From assembly GCF_005869225.1 (NCBI RefSeq), contig NZ_SWFP01000011.1, positions 124,001 through 188,000 on the forward strand: a DNA stretch of 64,000 nucleotides, in the 5' to 3' direction. Made by a program: the position numbers and the translations under genes. Within the stretch, counting starts at the first letter, position 1, and each line of letters begins with the position of its first letter. Below the pieces are notes generated by a model that was not told the DNA's origin, ran no database searches, and saw only the letters and a program-made list of their open reading frames with translations. Shown piece after piece: positions 1 to 8,983 of this stretch. The stretch comes from Dyadobacter bucti (lineage in GTDB: Bacteria; Bacteroidota; Bacteroidia; Cytophagales; Spirosomataceae).

Positions 1-1100
1 CGAGAACCAACCACCACATCACTATACCCGTCACCATTTACATCGCCCGCAGAAGATACCGACCACCCGAATTCAGCACCTTCAATCGCATCACCAAAGT
101 ACGGAAACCCTAGTGGGCTAAGCCCGGTAGAAGAACCCGTAAACAAAAATGCCGCGCCTTGGTCGGGCTGATTGTCGTCGTAGCCTGGGGCACCAACAAT
201 TACGTCGCTGTATCCGTCCCCATTTACATCCCCGGCACTGGCGACCGAAAATCCAAATCTGGCCTCAGCCTGAAATCCCTGCAACAAAGCATTCGCATCA
301 TTAACACTTCCATTCGCAATGATCGGATCAATGGTGACGGGATAGGTTGCATTTGCGGTATTAACGTCAATTATGATTTGCCCATGCTGATATGCCAGGG
401 TAGCATCCAAATGTTTTCCGTTTGCGTCCCAGCATTTCAGGCCGTCGTATGTCAGCCAATTACCGGATAGCCCCCGATCGTCTTTATCATAAAATGCCAG
501 TCTGTTTTTCCCCTGATCTTTGACTTTAAGACCTTTTGCTTCCAGACGTACCTGTAGGCTTTTGGTATTTTTGGGGGCTTGCTGAATAATGAAATTTTGC
601 CGGATACCTGCTTCGGTATTGATGAATTCTTCCGTGAAACCCTCGTGCCGCAGCAGAAGTTTGCTGTCGGAAGTTTCTTTTGCGGCGGTTGGCTGGGGCG
701 CGAAGAGCTTTTTTCCATCTGCGAAAACCCCGGCGTTTTTTAATGTCAGCCTGAAATTGTGGCCTGCGGAATCAACCCGGTTCCGGACAGTCAGTTTGCC
801 GGGCTCGTAATACGCTCGCAGGTTTTGCTTCCGGTTGGGGCTTTGCAGAACACCCTGTTTTTTGTCCTCCGTAATGTTGTACTCGCGGTTAGCGATCGTC
901 TGATAAATGGAAGACCTGGTACTGTCGGAAATGACATCCGGTTTTGTGCCCACATCACCGGCAATTTCAGCGGGTTTCCGGTGTTTCATCATGGCATGTG
1001 TCCACACATTACGCGCGTACCAGAAAATCAGTAGCACTGATGAGATAAGAACTGCAGACTTGCTGATCCTAGGGTAAAAATTTTCCTTCATTGTTTTCAT
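1..1100 (-). CDS. FG-GAP/integrin-like repeat surface protein (5' part; runs off the left edge)
   Basis: Read on the minus strand from ATG at 1100, the frame stays open to base 1, giving about 366 residues with no stop in the window. It begins MKTMKENFYPRISKSAVLIS, with one hydrophobic segment that looks like a signal peptide or anchor. A middle region of about 200 residues follows, and then the repeat DVNGDGYSDVIVGAPGYDD, which recurs near the left edge as DVNGDGYSDVVVG. These are calcium-binding FG-GAP beta-propeller blades, known in integrin alpha chains and in many secreted Bacteroidota proteins. The middle part (ending YPVTIDPIIANGS) resembles the region that precedes FG-GAP repeats in related exported proteins. 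A cell-surface or secreted adhesion role is inferred. The C-terminus, where a type IX sorting domain would sit, lies outside the window. Confidence 0.8.
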   Translation of the reverse strand, partial: MKTMKENFYPRISKSAVLISSVLLIFWYARNVWTHAMMKHRKPAEIAGDVGTKPDVISDSTRSSIYQTIANREYNITEDKKQGVLQSPNRKQNLRAYYEPGKLTVRNRVDSAGHNFRLTLKNAGVFADGKKLFAPQPTAAKETSDSKLLLRHEGFTEEFINTEAGIRQNFIIQQAPKNTKSLQVRLEAKGLKVKDQGKNRLAFYDKDDRGLSGNWLTYDGLKCWDANGKHLDATLAYQHGQIIIDVNTANATYPVTIDPIIANGSVNDANALLQGFQAEARFGFSVASAGDVNGDGYSDVIVGAPGYDDNQPDQGAAFLFTGSSTGLSPLGFPYFGDAIEGAEFGWSVSSAGDVNGDGYSDVVVGS

Positions 1101-1140
1101 TTTTGCGAAGTGATTTTTTTAGCTGTGAAGCCATTTTATA

Positions 1141-1155
1141 AATTACCGGGTAATT
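1141..1155. promoter_or_regulatory. Perfect 7+1+7 inverted repeat upstream of the FG-GAP gene
   Basis: AATTACC-G-GGTAATT is a perfect odd-centred palindrome 41-55 bp upstream of the minus-strand start at 1100, where an operator could sit. The rest of 1101-1465 shows no gene; it is AT-rich spacer between two divergent genes. Confidence 0.3.
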
Positions 1156-1465
1156 TTAGCTCCAAAGTTTCGCCTGAGACGAAAGCAATTACCCTACGGC
1201 TGGGAATCAATATGCTAACGGTAAACGGAGAAGAACCAGAGTGGGAAAAATTCGATTAGTTTCATTGAATCCGGAAATATTTATGCAAAGCGTGGCGGAT
1301 CTTGTTTCAGGAGGTGCCAGCAGGCTTTCGTCTTAGTTTTCGGGAGTGAGTATAAACCTATCGGGGAGTTCTTTTTTATCTTAAAGGGACACCGGAAATA
1401 AAGAATAGAACAGCCTATTGTACTTTTCCTTGACGTGTTCTTTTTTGACAATTAAATGTGTAAAA

Positions 1466-1855
1466 ATGAAACCGTTTTCGGAGTTATCGGCTGAAGAGTT
1501 AGCGATGGAAAACCTGTTCATCAGATGGGTTCGGTTTCCTGACGATCCACCTATACGTTCATTCTGGGAAAACTGGATTCTGAAATATCCGGCTATGAGG
1601 GAAACCGTAGCAAACGCCCGCGAAATTGTATTGACCGCCTCCGATTGGAAACCAGAAATGCTCTCCGGGCAGGAAGTGAATTCCATCTGGGACAGGATCA
1701 TTAACAGCCTGGACATCAGAGCTGAAAGAGAGCCGGGCGAAGCATCAAGCGGCCTGCTCCGGTCCAGGCTCAATACCAAAAGTATCATTCTTGGCATTAT
1801 TTCAATGGCCGTACTGATGATGCTGTACTTTTTTTTATTTTCCTCGACAAGATAA
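1466..1855 (+). CDS. Truncated FecR-like anti-sigma factor (N-terminal domain plus one membrane helix)
   Basis: The 129-residue protein starts at the second methionine of the frame (MKPFSELSAEELAMENLFIR); an upstream start at 1418 would add an unlikely hydrophobic leader. Residues 5-82 have the pattern of the cytoplasmic sigma-binding domain of Bacteroidota FecR proteins: xFIRWVxxPD, then FWENWILKYP, AMRETVANAREIV and EVNSIWDRI. A single membrane helix spans about 105-125, and the protein then stops. Family members normally continue for about 200 more residues into a periplasmic FecR domain that contacts the SusC N-terminal signalling domain. No ECF sigma gene is next to it, and the SusC downstream has no obvious STN domain. 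It may be a remnant or a minimal anti-sigma factor. No continuation in another frame was found before 2370. Confidence 0.65.
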   Translation: MKPFSELSAEELAMENLFIRWVRFPDDPPIRSFWENWILKYPAMRETVANAREIVLTASDWKPEMLSGQEVNSIWDRIINSLDIRAEREPGEASSGLLRSRLNTKSIILGIISMAVLMMLYFFLFSSTR

Positions 1856-2370
1856 TTCCCTCCGTTTCGTACCAGTAAATTCAGTGCCTCCAAACCGTTG
1901 GCAACTACATCACGTTATTTATTTATTATTGGTAAAATACAAAATGAAATTACCATATAGCAATTATCCGGCATTTTGAAATGCATGATAATATTGCTTT
2001 TCTGCAAAATAATATTAGATTGTCCCTATCCTGGCAACGTTCCCGATAACGTGTGCATAAATAAAATTGCCTGGTTGTTTCCGATTTTCTTTCCAAATAC
2101 TTAATCTCATCTTCAGGATTATTTGTACAAAAGACACAAAAAATTGATCTTATTGGTTTTGTTCAAATTAGATTAATCCAACACCCCCTCGTTAAACCAA
2201 CAGAAGCGCGGCCGGCTTTCCCCAGGTCCTCTTGCCGTTTTAAGTAACCGTAATTTTATAAAGTAATATTATTTATATAGTAAATAATACATTTCCGGTA
2301 GGGGTGCGGGTATATTCTGTCGTCAAGTAGTTTATTTCAAGAATTTTTATTAAAATAAATACAGGTAAAT
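1856..2370. other. 515-bp AT-rich leader upstream of susC
   Basis: No coding frame is convincing here. The stretch is AT-rich and carries an inverted repeat, ACGTT-N6-AACGT, at 2037-2052, listed separately. The promoter for the susC/susD operon presumably lies here, but I see no clear TTTG/TAnnTTTG pair. Confidence 0.4.
2037..2052. promoter_or_regulatory. Inverted repeat ACGTT-N6-AACGT in the susC leader
   Basis: ACGTT at 2037-2041 and AACGT at 2048-2052 are reverse complements around CCCGAT. The spacing is plausible for a dimeric regulator. It lies about 320 bp upstream of the susC start. It differs from the CAAACGTTTG operator elsewhere in the window, so a different regulator would be needed. 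Confidence 0.3.
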
Positions 2371-5300
2371 ATGAAAAAAGACTTTACTAAAATCAGCCGG
2401 CATTTGATATGTTGTGCATTGGCGGGTGTTATCGGACTGAAAGTCCCGGCGTATGCAACGCTGCCGGGCTCCAGCGGAAACATCGAGGCAGGAATTGACA
2501 AAGCGGTATCCGGCAAGGTGGTCGCCTCGGATGACAACACCCCGGTACCCGGTGTTTCCGTAGTACTGAAAGGAAGCCGCAGTGGTACCAACACCGACGC
2601 TGAAGGTTTGTTTAAAATAGATGTACCCGACAATTCGGGTATCCTGGTATTTTCTGCGGTAGGTTTTGTAACCCAGGAGATCAATGTCGGAGCGCAAAGC
2701 GTGATTAACGTGTCCCTGGTAAGTGATTTGAAAACACTCAGCGAGGTTGTGGTAGTGGGGTACGGTAGTCAGAAAAAAAGCCAGCTGACAGGCGCGATTT
2801 CTTCTGTTTCCGCCAAACAGATCAATGAAATGCCTATCACCAACATCGGACAGGCCATGCAGGGCCGGGTTGCAGGGGTGGATGTGTCCCAGTCGGGAAG
2901 CAAGCCGGGCTCCACGCCCAAGATCCTGATTCGCGGAAGGCGTTCGTTCAATGCAGGAAATAACCCGCTGTATGTAGTGGATGGTATTCCGCTGGCCGGC
3001 GATCGGAATGAGTTAATGGCTGCGGCCAACAGGCCTTTCGATTTCGTTTCGGGGGGATATGAGGATATGAACCCTAACGATGTGGCATCGATGGAAATCC
3101 TGAAAGATGCTACCGCAACTGCCATATACGGGGCAAGGGGTGCAAATGGCGTGGTACTGATCACCACCAAGCGTGGAGAGTCGGCAAAAGGGAAGACCAC
3201 GATCAGCTATGATACGTATGTGGGCGTTACGGACGCATTGGATAAGATCAGGCTTTTCACCGGCCCGGAATTTGCAGAATATATGCGTGAGTCACGGAGA
3301 GGGATCGCTTCCGGGAGCCTCTACAAAGACGAAGCGGGCAACCCGGTACCAAGCGGGCAGATCAATGCTTTTGCAGATTCCAAACTGTTTGAGGCAGTTG
3401 AGCTCGACGGTATCAAAAATAACCGAACTACAGATTACCAGGATATGATACTGCGCCAGGGTTTCCAGCAAAACCATTCGCTGGGTGTGCAGGGTGGAAA
3501 TGAGAAAACGCAGTTTTATATCTCAGGAGGTTTTTTCAGGGACAAGGGTATTTCTGAGGGCCTTGACTATACCCGCACCTCTCTGCGGGCCAACATTGAT
3601 CATAACATCAACAACAGGCTGAAAGTCGGCATCTCTTCCTACATTATGTATTCGGTCAGGAATGGGAAAGATCTTAACCCGTATGCTTTTACATTGAACC
3701 AAAATCCGCTCGGAAAAGCTTATGATGATGCCGGCAACCTTATTTTTGCCCCTACAAACGATGCATTGCTGACTAACCCGCTGGCCGAAATCGTGCCGGG
3801 CGCGCAGATTGATGAACGTAAAAAATACCGGATATTCAATAGTATTTACACCGAGGTGAAGATTTTGGAAGGATTAAAGTACCGGGTAAATTTTGGTCCT
3901 GACTTTGCAGTGGAGCGTGGCGGAAGGTTTATCGGTGCACAGACCAACGCCCGAAAAGGAGGGGAAGCACAGGCTGCAATATACAACCAGTATGGTTTCA
4001 ACTGGACACTTGAAAACCTGCTGACTTACAACAAAACATTCGGGGCTAAACACAATCTCGGCATTACCGCTCTTCATTCGATCCAGCGTGAGAATTTTGA
4101 GGCGAACACGATTTCCGTTCAGGGGGTAGCTGCCGAAACGCAGCAGTTTTATGCAGTAGGAAACGCCAATGCAGTGCTCGGAGTAGGAAGCGTGCTGATT
4201 CCCTGGACTTTGAACTCCTACATGATGCGTATCAACTATGACTACAACGATAAATATCTGGTAACGGTCACAGCCCGTCGCGATGGTTCGAGCCGGTTCG
4301 GGGAGAATACCAAATACGGTACATTTCCCGGAGTTGCCCTGGGATGGAACCTTTCCAACGAACCGTTCCTGAAAGGCACTACCTGGCTTGATCTTCTGAA
4401 AATTAGGGCGAGCTACGGGTCGGTGGGTAACCAGGGGGTTGCACCTTATCAGACACAGGGGCTACTGGGAAGGAGTATATATGCCTGGAACAACACACCG
4501 GCATACGGTTTTCGTCCGGCTACAATCGGAAACCCGGATTTGAGATGGGAGTCGTCGGCGACCAAAAACGTCGGTATCGATTTCAGTTTATTCAAAGGCA
4601 GGGTACAAGGTTCACTGGAACTGTATGAAACCAATACCACCGACTTGCTGCTATCCGACCAGCTGCCGGGATCGATCGGTTTCAGCGCGGTTACCCGCAA
4701 TGTGGGGGAAACCCGGAACAGAGGTATTGAGCTGGGCGTTTCGACGGTCAACGTAAGTACCAAGAACGGTTTCAAATGGACTACCGATTTTATGTTCACA
4801 AAAAATACAGAAGCTATTATTTCGCTTTACAATGGTCCTATTGATGATCTTGGCAACAAATGGTTTATAGGCTATCCGTTGTCGGAGTATTTTGATTATA
4901 AAAAAGCGGGTATCTGGCAGCTTAACGAGGCGGATCAGGCAAAAGCATACGGAAGCCGTGTAGGGCAGATCAAAGTAGAGGACGTGAACGGAAGAGGACC
5001 CGACGGGCAGCTGACAGGCAAACCTGACGGTATCATCAATGCAGACGACAGGCAAAAACTGGGTTCCGACGTACCGGACTGGAGCGGCGGTATTACCAAC
5101 CGTTTCAATTTCAAGGGATTTGACCTTTCCTTCTTTATTTATGCAAGAATCGGCCAGATGATCATCAGCGGTTTCCACCGCGACAACAATGCCCTGGCGG
5201 GAAGATATCAGCAAATGTATGTGGATTACTGGACGCCGAACAATCCGACCAATGAATTCCCGCAGCCCAACAAGGACCAGGAGTTCCCGGTAAACAATTC

Positions 5301-5556
5301 GGCGATCATCTACTATGATGGTTCATTTGTCAAAATCCGTAACGTCAATTTCGGATATACTTTCAGCAATAACCTGACTAAGAAACTGGGACTCGAATCA
5401 TTGCGTGTGTTTGCAAGCATCCAGCAGCCGAAAATCTGGTCGAAATACAGGTCCAAGTACAATGGTGTGGATCCTGAAACTTCGGACACGACCATCGGCT
5501 CGGGCGTTACACCAGCAACCCGCGTCTCGACCATCGGTATCAACGTGAAGTTCTGA
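2371..5556 (+). CDS. susC: SusC/RagA-family TonB-dependent outer-membrane transporter
   Basis: The 1061-residue protein imports oligosaccharides or other large nutrients across the outer membrane using TonB energy, with SusD as surface lid. It has a signal peptide (about 1-29, ending VPAYAT), a carboxypeptidase-regulatory-like beta-sandwich at about 45-117 (VSGKVVASDDNTPVPGVSVV), the family signature SEVVVVGYGSQKK at 124-136, a plug domain with ILIRGRRSFNAGNNPLYVVD, and a 22-strand barrel ending in the aromatic residue of GINVKF. No STN signalling domain is visible, so coupling to the truncated FecR upstream is doubtful. susD follows after 41 bp. Downstream genes point to a glycoside oxidised at C3, but the substrate cannot be read from this sequence. 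Confidence 0.95.
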   Translation: MKKDFTKISRHLICCALAGVIGLKVPAYATLPGSSGNIEAGIDKAVSGKVVASDDNTPVPGVSVVLKGSRSGTNTDAEGLFKIDVPDNSGILVFSAVGFVTQEINVGAQSVINVSLVSDLKTLSEVVVVGYGSQKKSQLTGAISSVSAKQINEMPITNIGQAMQGRVAGVDVSQSGSKPGSTPKILIRGRRSFNAGNNPLYVVDGIPLAGDRNELMAAANRPFDFVSGGYEDMNPNDVASMEILKDATATAIYGARGANGVVLITTKRGESAKGKTTISYDTYVGVTDALDKIRLFTGPEFAEYMRESRRGIASGSLYKDEAGNPVPSGQINAFADSKLFEAVELDGIKNNRTTDYQDMILRQGFQQNHSLGVQGGNEKTQFYISGGFFRDKGISEGLDYTRTSLRANIDHNINNRLKVGISSYIMYSVRNGKDLNPYAFTLNQNPLGKAYDDAGNLIFAPTNDALLTNPLAEIVPGAQIDERKKYRIFNSIYTEVKILEGLKYRVNFGPDFAVERGGRFIGAQTNARKGGEAQAAIYNQYGFNWTLENLLTYNKTFGAKHNLGITALHSIQRENFEANTISVQGVAAETQQFYAVGNANAVLGVGSVLIPWTLNSYMMRINYDYNDKYLVTVTARRDGSSRFGENTKYGTFPGVALGWNLSNEPFLKGTTWLDLLKIRASYGSVGNQGVAPYQTQGLLGRSIYAWNNTPAYGFRPATIGNPDLRWESSATKNVGIDFSLFKGRVQGSLELYETNTTDLLLSDQLPGSIGFSAVTRNVGETRNRGIELGVSTVNVSTKNGFKWTTDFMFTKNTEAIISLYNGPIDDLGNKWFIGYPLSEYFDYKKAGIWQLNEADQAKAYGSRVGQIKVEDVNGRGPDGQLTGKPDGIINADDRQKLGSDVPDWSGGITNRFNFKGFDLSFFIYARIGQMIISGFHRDNNALAGRYQQMYVDYWTPNNPTNEFPQPNKDQEFPVNNSAIIYYDGSFVKIRNVNFGYTFSNNLTKKLGLESLRVFASIQQPKIWSKYRSKYNGVDPETSDTTIGSGVTPATRVSTIGINVKF

Positions 5557-5597
5557 TCTTCGGAAATCCGGTAAAACAACATTTAAATTTTACAGAA

Positions 5598-7259
5598 ATG
5601 AATTTGATATATCTGAAAAAATCTCTCAAAACAATAAGCCTGCTGGCGTTTTTGCTGGTAAGCCAGTCGTGCAGCGATTTGCTCGACGAAAAAGTGGTTT
5701 CCAGCATCAGCAATGATTACATCAATACGCCCAAGGGTTTTGAAGACGCCGCAAAAGCAGCATATTCTTCATTAAGAAACTACTACGGCACCCAGCAGGG
5801 ACTTACGATTACCGAATATGGAACGGACCTGTATGCAACAGGTGCGGACGGTGGATACAAGGGGTTCCATTTTTATGATGCACAATTGCAGCCCACGGTC
5901 GACTATCTGGCGTTGATATGGGATGAAACCTACCGTGGTATCAACGTATGTAATGCGGTGATCGAGCGTGCGCCTGCGGCAACGGTTGCTGATGGAATCA
6001 AGAAGCAGCGGGTTGCTGAAATGAAATATCTGCGTGCCCATTATTATTTCCTTTTGATGCAGCAGTTTGGCGGAGTCGACTTACGTTTGACGGAAACTAT
6101 CCTGCCAACCAAAGTAACTTCCCGCGCACCCGAATCCGAGATCTATAAAACCATTATTTCAGATCTGGAAGCTGCCTTGCCGGATCTGGAAAACAAGGCC
6201 AGGTCAGCGGATTATGGCCGGGCAACCAAGCCTGCGGCCGAGCATTTGCTTGCACTCGTTTATCTTGCCAAAGGAAATTCGACCTCAAAGGCGGCGGATG
6301 ATTATGAAAAAGCGGCAACCTATGCGTCCAATGTGATCAATAACTATACCTTTAAGCTCCTGCCGGATTTTGAAAGCGTTTTTGATCAGGGAAATCAGGT
6401 GCATGACGAAGTCGTTTTCGCGGTACAATACACTTCTGATCCGCTTACCAATGGCGGAGGGAATAGTCTTCACCTGTATTTCGGGATGCAGTATGACGTG
6501 CAGGCCGGCATGGTGCGGGACGTTCTCAACGGTCGCCCTTTCAAGAGGCTCCGCCCGACCAAGTATTGCCTCGAAACGGTGTTCAAGGACCGTGTGAATG
6601 ACTCGAGATACAAAAAAACTTTCAAGGATACCTGGATCGTGAACACGGCAGGCAAGTTTACGAATGTGTTTGACAATTCTAAGACGGAGGTGAATTTCAA
6701 AGTCGGCGATACAGCCATATTCATTCCCGGCTATGAAATGCCCTTGGCGGAGCGGGCCAAAAAACCTTATCAGGTACTGGTGCCAAGCCGCTATGACGAA
6801 GCGCTTTTCCCGACACTGAAGAAATTCCTAGATCCGCTCCGCCCCGACAGGACTTACGAACCAGGGAGCCGGGATTATATGTGTTTCAGGCTGGCGGACA
6901 CTTATCTGATGCTCGCCGAAGCCAGGCTCATGACGGGAAAAATCAAGGAGGCAACGGAGGCGATCAACATGGTCCGTCGCCGGGCTGCGTTTCCCGGGAA
7001 AACCGCCGCAATGGAAATTACCGAGGCGCAGATGAACATGGAAATGCTGATCGAAGAAAGAGGACGTGAGCTGCTGGGCGAGCAGACCCGCTGGATGGAT
7101 CTCAAAAGATGGGGTAACCTGGTAGACCGCGTTCAGAAATACAATCCGCAGGCAGCACCGAACGTGAAAGCGATCCACCTTTTGCGCCCGATCCCGCAAA
7201 CCCAGATTGACCGTACAGAAGGAGGGGCGTCGGCCTTCCCACAGAATCCGGGTTATTGA
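5598..7259 (+). CDS. susD: SusD/RagB-family nutrient-binding outer-membrane lipoprotein
   Basis: The 553-residue partner of the SusC just upstream. The lipoprotein signal LLVSQSC places the acylated cysteine at residue 25, so the protein sits on the outer-membrane surface as the hinged lid of the SusCD complex. The N-terminal TPR-like SusD domain is recognisable (YINTPKGFEDAAKAAYSSLR, then the EMKYLRAHYYFLLMQQFGG helix). The C-terminal half has the RagB signature (LADTYLMLAEARL, then EERGRELLGEQTRWMDLKRW). It ends FPQNPGY, the usual SusD C-terminus. The length is typical for the family. Ligand unknown. Confidence 0.95.
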   Translation: MNLIYLKKSLKTISLLAFLLVSQSCSDLLDEKVVSSISNDYINTPKGFEDAAKAAYSSLRNYYGTQQGLTITEYGTDLYATGADGGYKGFHFYDAQLQPTVDYLALIWDETYRGINVCNAVIERAPAATVADGIKKQRVAEMKYLRAHYYFLLMQQFGGVDLRLTETILPTKVTSRAPESEIYKTIISDLEAALPDLENKARSADYGRATKPAAEHLLALVYLAKGNSTSKAADDYEKAATYASNVINNYTFKLLPDFESVFDQGNQVHDEVVFAVQYTSDPLTNGGGNSLHLYFGMQYDVQAGMVRDVLNGRPFKRLRPTKYCLETVFKDRVNDSRYKKTFKDTWIVNTAGKFTNVFDNSKTEVNFKVGDTAIFIPGYEMPLAERAKKPYQVLVPSRYDEALFPTLKKFLDPLRPDRTYEPGSRDYMCFRLADTYLMLAEARLMTGKIKEATEAINMVRRRAAFPGKTAAMEITEAQMNMEMLIEERGRELLGEQTRWMDLKRWGNLVDRVQKYNPQAAPNVKAIHLLRPIPQTQIDRTEGGASAFPQNPGY

Positions 7260-7288
7260 TTTCCCTTACACTGAAATATAACTGATCT

Positions 7289-7331
7289 ATCAATACTGCC
7301 GGCCGGAAGTCATTTCGCTGGCAGTATTGAT
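7289..7331 (+). terminator. 12-bp perfect hairpin after susD
   Basis: ATCAATACTGCC (7289-7300) and GGCAGTATTGAT (7320-7331) form a perfect 12-bp stem with a 19-nt loop, 30 bp after the susD stop. There is no strong T tract, so it may act as an attenuator or 3'-end stabiliser that lets susCD be expressed more than the enzymes downstream. Confidence 0.5.
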
Positions 7332-7493
7332 TTGATGGGAGGATAAAACGGTTTTATCGAAACTAAATTGATAGCCCAAACAAGATTTGTAGGGGTATTT
7401 ACAGCAATACTTCGTTATGTATGTGATAAGTCCGGTGCCGGGACCGGATCACAGATTTTAACCTGGTACAAAATACAAATCACTTTCAGCGAA

Positions 7494-8861
7494 ATGAAGA
7501 AATACAGATTATCCCTTTCTTGTCTCCTATTATTAACATGCATCTACACAGCCTATGCCCAGAAATCAAAAGACGGGTGGCAGGACTTGTTCAATGGTAA
7601 AGATCTTACAGGCTGGAAGCAGTTGAACGGCAAGGCCACTTATGAAGTAAAGGACGGTGCCATAGTAGGTACTTCTGTCATGGGAACACCCAATTCTTTT
7701 CTCACCACAGAAAAAAATTACGGAGATTTTATTTTTGAATGTGATGTGAAAGTGGATAACAAGCTGAATTCCGGTATTCAGATCAGAAGCCTTTCCACAC
7801 CGGAATACCAGAATGGCCGCGTACATGGTTATCAGGTAGAGATCGATCCGAGTGACCGCGCTTATTCAGCCGGTTTGTATGACGAGGCCCGCCGCGGATG
7901 GCTTTATCCGCTGGACCTGAACCCCGAAGCTAAAAAAGCTTTTAAGAAAGAACAATGGAACAAATACCGTATTGAAGCGATCGGAACGTCGATCAGGACG
8001 TTTTTAAATGGCGTACCTGTGGCACATGTGATCGATGATATGACGCCCAGCGGGTTTATCTGCCTGCAGGTACATGCTATCGGTAATAAAGATCTCGAAG
8101 GAACCCAGGTGAGCTGGAAAAACGTCCGCATCCAGACTTCCAATCTTAAACCAAGTCCTGCTGCCAATATCCGCATCGTCAACCTGATCCCCAACGCATT
8201 AGCACCGGCTGAAAAAGCACAGGGCTGGTCACTTTTGTATGATGGAAAATCAGTGGATCAGTGGAAATCCTATGGCGGAAATGACTTTCCTTCCAAACGC
8301 TGGAGCCACAATGACGGAACTATTACGATCTCAAAATCAGACGGATCAGAAACCGGGAATGATATCATTACACGCAAATTGTACGGCCCGGCTTTCGAGT
8401 TTGAATTTGATTTCAAACTGACGGAAGGTGCCAACAGCGGGGTGAAATATTTTGTAGATCAAAAATTCAACTCGGGCGGAAAATCGGGAATAGGATGTGA
8501 ATACCAGGTGCTCGACGATGAAAAGCATCCGGACGCCAAGCTGGGCAAGAATGGAAACAGGACTATCGCTTCTTTTTATGATGTAAAACCTGCCGACAGG
8601 CCAAAAAACTCGGTTAAGAAAATCGGCGAGTGGAACCAGGGCAGGATAGTAGTGGAGAAAAACGGGACGGTAACGCACTTCCTGAACGGATATAAAGTGG
8701 TAGAGTATGTGCGCGGTTCGCAGGAATTCAAAGAGCTGGTTGCAGGATCAAAGTTTAAAGGATTCCCGGGATTCGGGCTTTCTGAAAAAGGCAACCTGCT
8801 TTTGCAGGATCACGGCGACAACGTTTCTTTTCGCAGTCTTAAGGTAAAGGAGATGAAGTAA
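7494..8861 (+). CDS. Exported protein with two tandem DUF1080 (3-keto-disaccharide hydrolase) domains
   Basis: Start chosen at 7494 (MKKYRLSLSCLLLLTCIYTA), which gives a clean signal peptide ending AYAQ; starts further upstream would bury it. The 455-residue product has two DUF1080 (PF06439) concanavalin-like domains, opening at about 30 (GWQDLFNGKDLTGWKQL) and about 245 (GWSLLYDGKSVDQWKS). Family knowledge: DUF1080 members act as hydrolases or lyases on 3-keto-glycosides made by Gfo/Idh/MocA dehydrogenases. The dehydrogenase encoded next fits that pairing. It probably acts in the periplasm or at the outer membrane on glycosides captured by SusCD. Two domains in one chain could mean two specificities or one catalytic and one binding domain. 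Confidence 0.85.
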   Translation: MKKYRLSLSCLLLLTCIYTAYAQKSKDGWQDLFNGKDLTGWKQLNGKATYEVKDGAIVGTSVMGTPNSFLTTEKNYGDFIFECDVKVDNKLNSGIQIRSLSTPEYQNGRVHGYQVEIDPSDRAYSAGLYDEARRGWLYPLDLNPEAKKAFKKEQWNKYRIEAIGTSIRTFLNGVPVAHVIDDMTPSGFICLQVHAIGNKDLEGTQVSWKNVRIQTSNLKPSPAANIRIVNLIPNALAPAEKAQGWSLLYDGKSVDQWKSYGGNDFPSKRWSHNDGTITISKSDGSETGNDIITRKLYGPAFEFEFDFKLTEGANSGVKYFVDQKFNSGGKSGIGCEYQVLDDEKHPDAKLGKNGNRTIASFYDVKPADRPKNSVKKIGEWNQGRIVVEKNGTVTHFLNGYKVVEYVRGSQEFKELVAGSKFKGFPGFGLSEKGNLLLQDHGDNVSFRSLKVKEMK

Positions 8862-8983
8862 AGGGCAGCGGCTTCCCAAAAAAGGGAATAATTTACAGTA
8901 GATAATAGCTGGAAGAGCTATTTAAAATTGAATGGAAAAAGATAATTTAAGATAAATAATAACCGCTTTATTCTAAAAAAATC

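Noticed and set aside
2037..2052. Possible fourth site for the iol LacI regulator
   Set aside because: The ACGTT-N6-AACGT arms are spaced differently and the CAAACGTTTG core is absent, so it was kept apart as a separate weak motif.
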